Below, piece after piece: positions 11,385-12,939 of a stretch of DNA of 12,939 bases (position 1 is its first letter; every line of letters starts with the position of its first letter). This stretch comes from Lentisphaerota bacterium (lineage in GTDB: Bacteria > Verrucomicrobiota > Kiritimatiellia > JAAZAB01). The stretch is taken from NCBI GenBank assembly GCA_016199105.1, contig JACQHI010000097.1, positions 1 through 12,939 on the forward strand. The letters run 5' to 3'. The notes under the pieces are model-generated. The model did not search any database. It was not told the DNA's origin and saw nothing but the letters and a program-made list of their open reading frames with translations. The translations under genes and the position numbers were made by a program.

Positions 11385-12939
11385 GGCAGCAATGGGCTTG
11401 TCCACGGCGCGCGCGTGGATCGTCGGGCGCTGGTGACGCGGCACAACGTGGTGCTCACGGAGGGCGATCCTCAACGCCCGTTGCAGGTCGGCAATGGCGA
11501 GTTCGCGTTCGGTGTCGATCTGACCGGGTTGCAGACTTTTGTGCCGTTCGGCATCCTGTCCCACTGGGGCTGGCACAGCAACCCGCTCCCGCCGGGCGAG
11601 GGGCCGGAGGACTTCCGCGGGCCCGTATGGGACACGCACGGCCGTCCCGTGCGCTACCCGATGCCGGACCCGGAACAGCCCGCCTTGTCGGCGTGGCTGG
11701 CCGCCAATCCCCACCGCCTGAACCTGGGCCGCATCGGGCTTTCGTTGAAGATGACCGGCGGACAGCCCGCGCGCCTCGAGGACCTCCGCAACACGCGTCA
11801 GGAACTGGATCTGTGGCAGGGGGTCATCACGAGCCGGTTCGAACTGGAGCAGTGTCCCGTGTGCGTGCGGACGGTGTGCCACCCATCGCTCGATGCCATC
11901 GCTGTCCGGATCGAATCGCGGCTGATTCGGGAGGGCCGGCTCGCCGTGACCCTCGGATTTCCCTACGGCGACGACCGGTGCATGGCCGGGCATGTGGGCG
12001 ACTGGAACCATCCCGACCGGCATGAAACGCGCCTCCGATCGGGCGGGCCCCGCCGCGTGGACATGGCCCGGACCCTGGATACAGACCGGTATCACGTCAG
12101 TCTCGCCTGGGAGGGGACCGGAACGGTGAGGGAAGTTGCACGGCATCACTATATCCTGCAGGTAAAAGGGGCGGAGTGCCTGGGTTTCGTCTGTGCGTTT
12201 TCGCCGCGCCCCTTGCCGGACGCTTTGCCGGACGTGGAGGCGGTGTTTGCGGCCAGTTGCGCCCATTGGCCGGCGTTCTGGAACTCGGGCGGCGCCATGG
12301 ACCTCTCGGCCAGCCGCGATCCGCGCTGGCGCGAGTTGGAGCGCCGGATTGTACTGTCGCAATACTTGATGGCGGTCAACGAGGCCGGTTCGCTTCCGCC
12401 CCAGGAAAGCGGGCTGGTCAACAACGGCTGGTATGGCCGTTTTCATTTCGAGATGTATGGGTGGCACGCGGCGCATTACGCGCTGTGGGACCGCTGGCCG
12501 CTCCTCGAACGCAGCCTCGGCATTTACGGGCGGTTCCTCGACTCCGCGCGCCGGCGGGCGCGCGAACAGGGCTATCGCGGCGCGCGCTGGCCGAAATGCA
12601 CCGGGCCGGATGGGCGCGAGTGGCCGCACGAAATCCACGCGCTTCTGGCCTGGCAGCAGCCGCATCCGATCTTTTTCGCCGAGCTCAACTATCGGGCGCA
12701 TCCGACGCCCGCCACGCTAGAGCGGTGGCGCGACGTCGTGTCGGGCACGGCGGAGTTCATGGCCGATTATGCCCACTTCGACGCGGCGGCCGGCCGGTAT
12801 ATGCTCGGTCCGCCCCTGCACGTGGTGTCCGAGAACGTCGCTCCGAAAACGGCGCGGAATCCGGCCTTCGAATTGGCGTACTGGCGCGTCGGCCTGCGCC
12901 TGGCTCAGACGTGGCGGGAGCGGTCGGGCCTGCCGCGCG
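11373..12939 (+). CDS. (alpha/alpha)6-type glycoside hydrolase-like protein, 3' end outside window
   Basis: 522 codons are open to the window edge. The product starts MNSSGSNGLVHGARVDRRAL, has no signal peptide, and then shows PLQVGNGEFAFGVDLTGLQT and SHWGWH, followed by a beta-rich N-terminal region and a helical region. Blocks such as ESGLVNNGWYGRFHFEMYGWH, HYALWDRWPLLERSLGIY, RWPKCTGPDGREWPHEIHAL and WQQPHPIFFAEL resemble six-hairpin glycosidases of the GH65/GH15/GH95 kind (beta-sandwich domain, then an alpha-barrel). Candidate acids are Glu360, Glu416 and Glu420, but I cannot name the catalytic pair or the family. The start lies in the duplicated promoter module, so it is probably leaderless and co-regulated with the isomerase gene at 8773. 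A cytoplasmic enzyme would finish off imported oligosaccharides. Confidence 0.65.
   Translation, partial: MNSSGSNGLVHGARVDRRALVTRHNVVLTEGDPQRPLQVGNGEFAFGVDLTGLQTFVPFGILSHWGWHSNPLPPGEGPEDFRGPVWDTHGRPVRYPMPDPEQPALSAWLAANPHRLNLGRIGLSLKMTGGQPARLEDLRNTRQELDLWQGVITSRFELEQCPVCVRTVCHPSLDAIAVRIESRLIREGRLAVTLGFPYGDDRCMAGHVGDWNHPDRHETRLRSGGPRRVDMARTLDTDRYHVSLAWEGTGTVREVARHHYILQVKGAECLGFVCAFSPRPLPDALPDVEAVFAASCAHWPAFWNSGGAMDLSASRDPRWRELERRIVLSQYLMAVNEAGSLPPQESGLVNNGWYGRFHFEMYGWHAAHYALWDRWPLLERSLGIYGRFLDSARRRAREQGYRGARWPKCTGPDGREWPHEIHALLAWQQPHPIFFAELNYRAHPTPATLERWRDVVSGTAEFMADYAHFDAAAGRYMLGPPLHVVSENVAPKTARNPAFELAYWRVGLRLAQTWRERSGLPR

Noticed and set aside
11172..12701. 509-codon minus-strand ORF over the glycosidase gene
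   Set aside because: Antisense shadow; the plus frame is open to the window edge and shows glycosidase-like blocks.
1..12939. CRISPR arrays, rRNA or tRNA genes, integrase or transposase genes
   Set aside because: No regularly spaced repeats, no tRNA or rRNA signatures, and no frame with recombinase or transposase motifs were found on either strand.

Overview
The window looks like chromosomal DNA from a GC-rich, polysaccharide-degrading bacterium. A member of the PVC group (Kiritimatiellota, Lentisphaerota or Verrucomicrobiota) is my best guess. The grounds are a formylglycine sulfatase plus a sulfatase relic, CBM9-like and malectin-like domains, two xylose-isomerase-like TIM barrels, an (alpha/alpha)6-type glycosidase and an acyl-carrier-protein-like ORF. 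No rRNA, tRNA or phylogenetic marker is present, so taxonomy is inference.

Layout. 1-1110 is the 3' part of a CBM9/malectin protein carrying an in-frame 21-bp tandem repeat. 1385-2132 is a sulfatase relic, broken inside its active-site signature, followed at once by a type II toxin-antitoxin pair. 2351-6296 is a plus-strand catabolic block: a complete sulfatase, a fusion of a sugar-isomerase-like TIM barrel with an alpha/beta hydrolase, and a secreted alpha/beta hydrolase that overlaps the fusion by 4 nt. About 6440-8645 is an AT-richer island of four small plus-strand ORFs, three of them membrane proteins. Two are followed by sequences that fold like integron attC sites (6956-7033 and 8185-8241, each ending in GTTGGGC) and two by weaker candidates. 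A good promoter lies upstream and no integrase is in view, so this resembles a cassette array without integrase (CALIN). 8721-9938 is a second TIM-barrel isomerase-like gene overlapping a PQ-loop/SemiSWEET-like transporter gene, whose 3' end runs into a relic of a malectin domain related to the one at 1110. 10073-10417 has no clear gene but holds matched palindromic hairpins. 10418-11179 is an unassigned protein. From 11373 to the window end runs the first 522 codons of a glycosidase-like protein.

How the parts may work together. The sulfatase, esterase-like hydrolases, isomerase-like barrels, PQ-loop transporter and glycosidase fit stepwise breakdown of a sulfated, possibly acylated glycan. 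The TIM-barrel gene at 8773 and the glycosidase gene at 11373 share a nearly identical 64-bp segment covering a promoter-like pair of hexamers, a palindrome and the start codon. The -10-like hexamer sits 6 nt from the ATG and there is no Shine-Dalgarno, which predicts leaderless mRNAs under one shared control.

The two signals most worth pursuing are the attC-like array and the duplicated leaderless promoter module. All calls come from reading the sequence; no database search was run.
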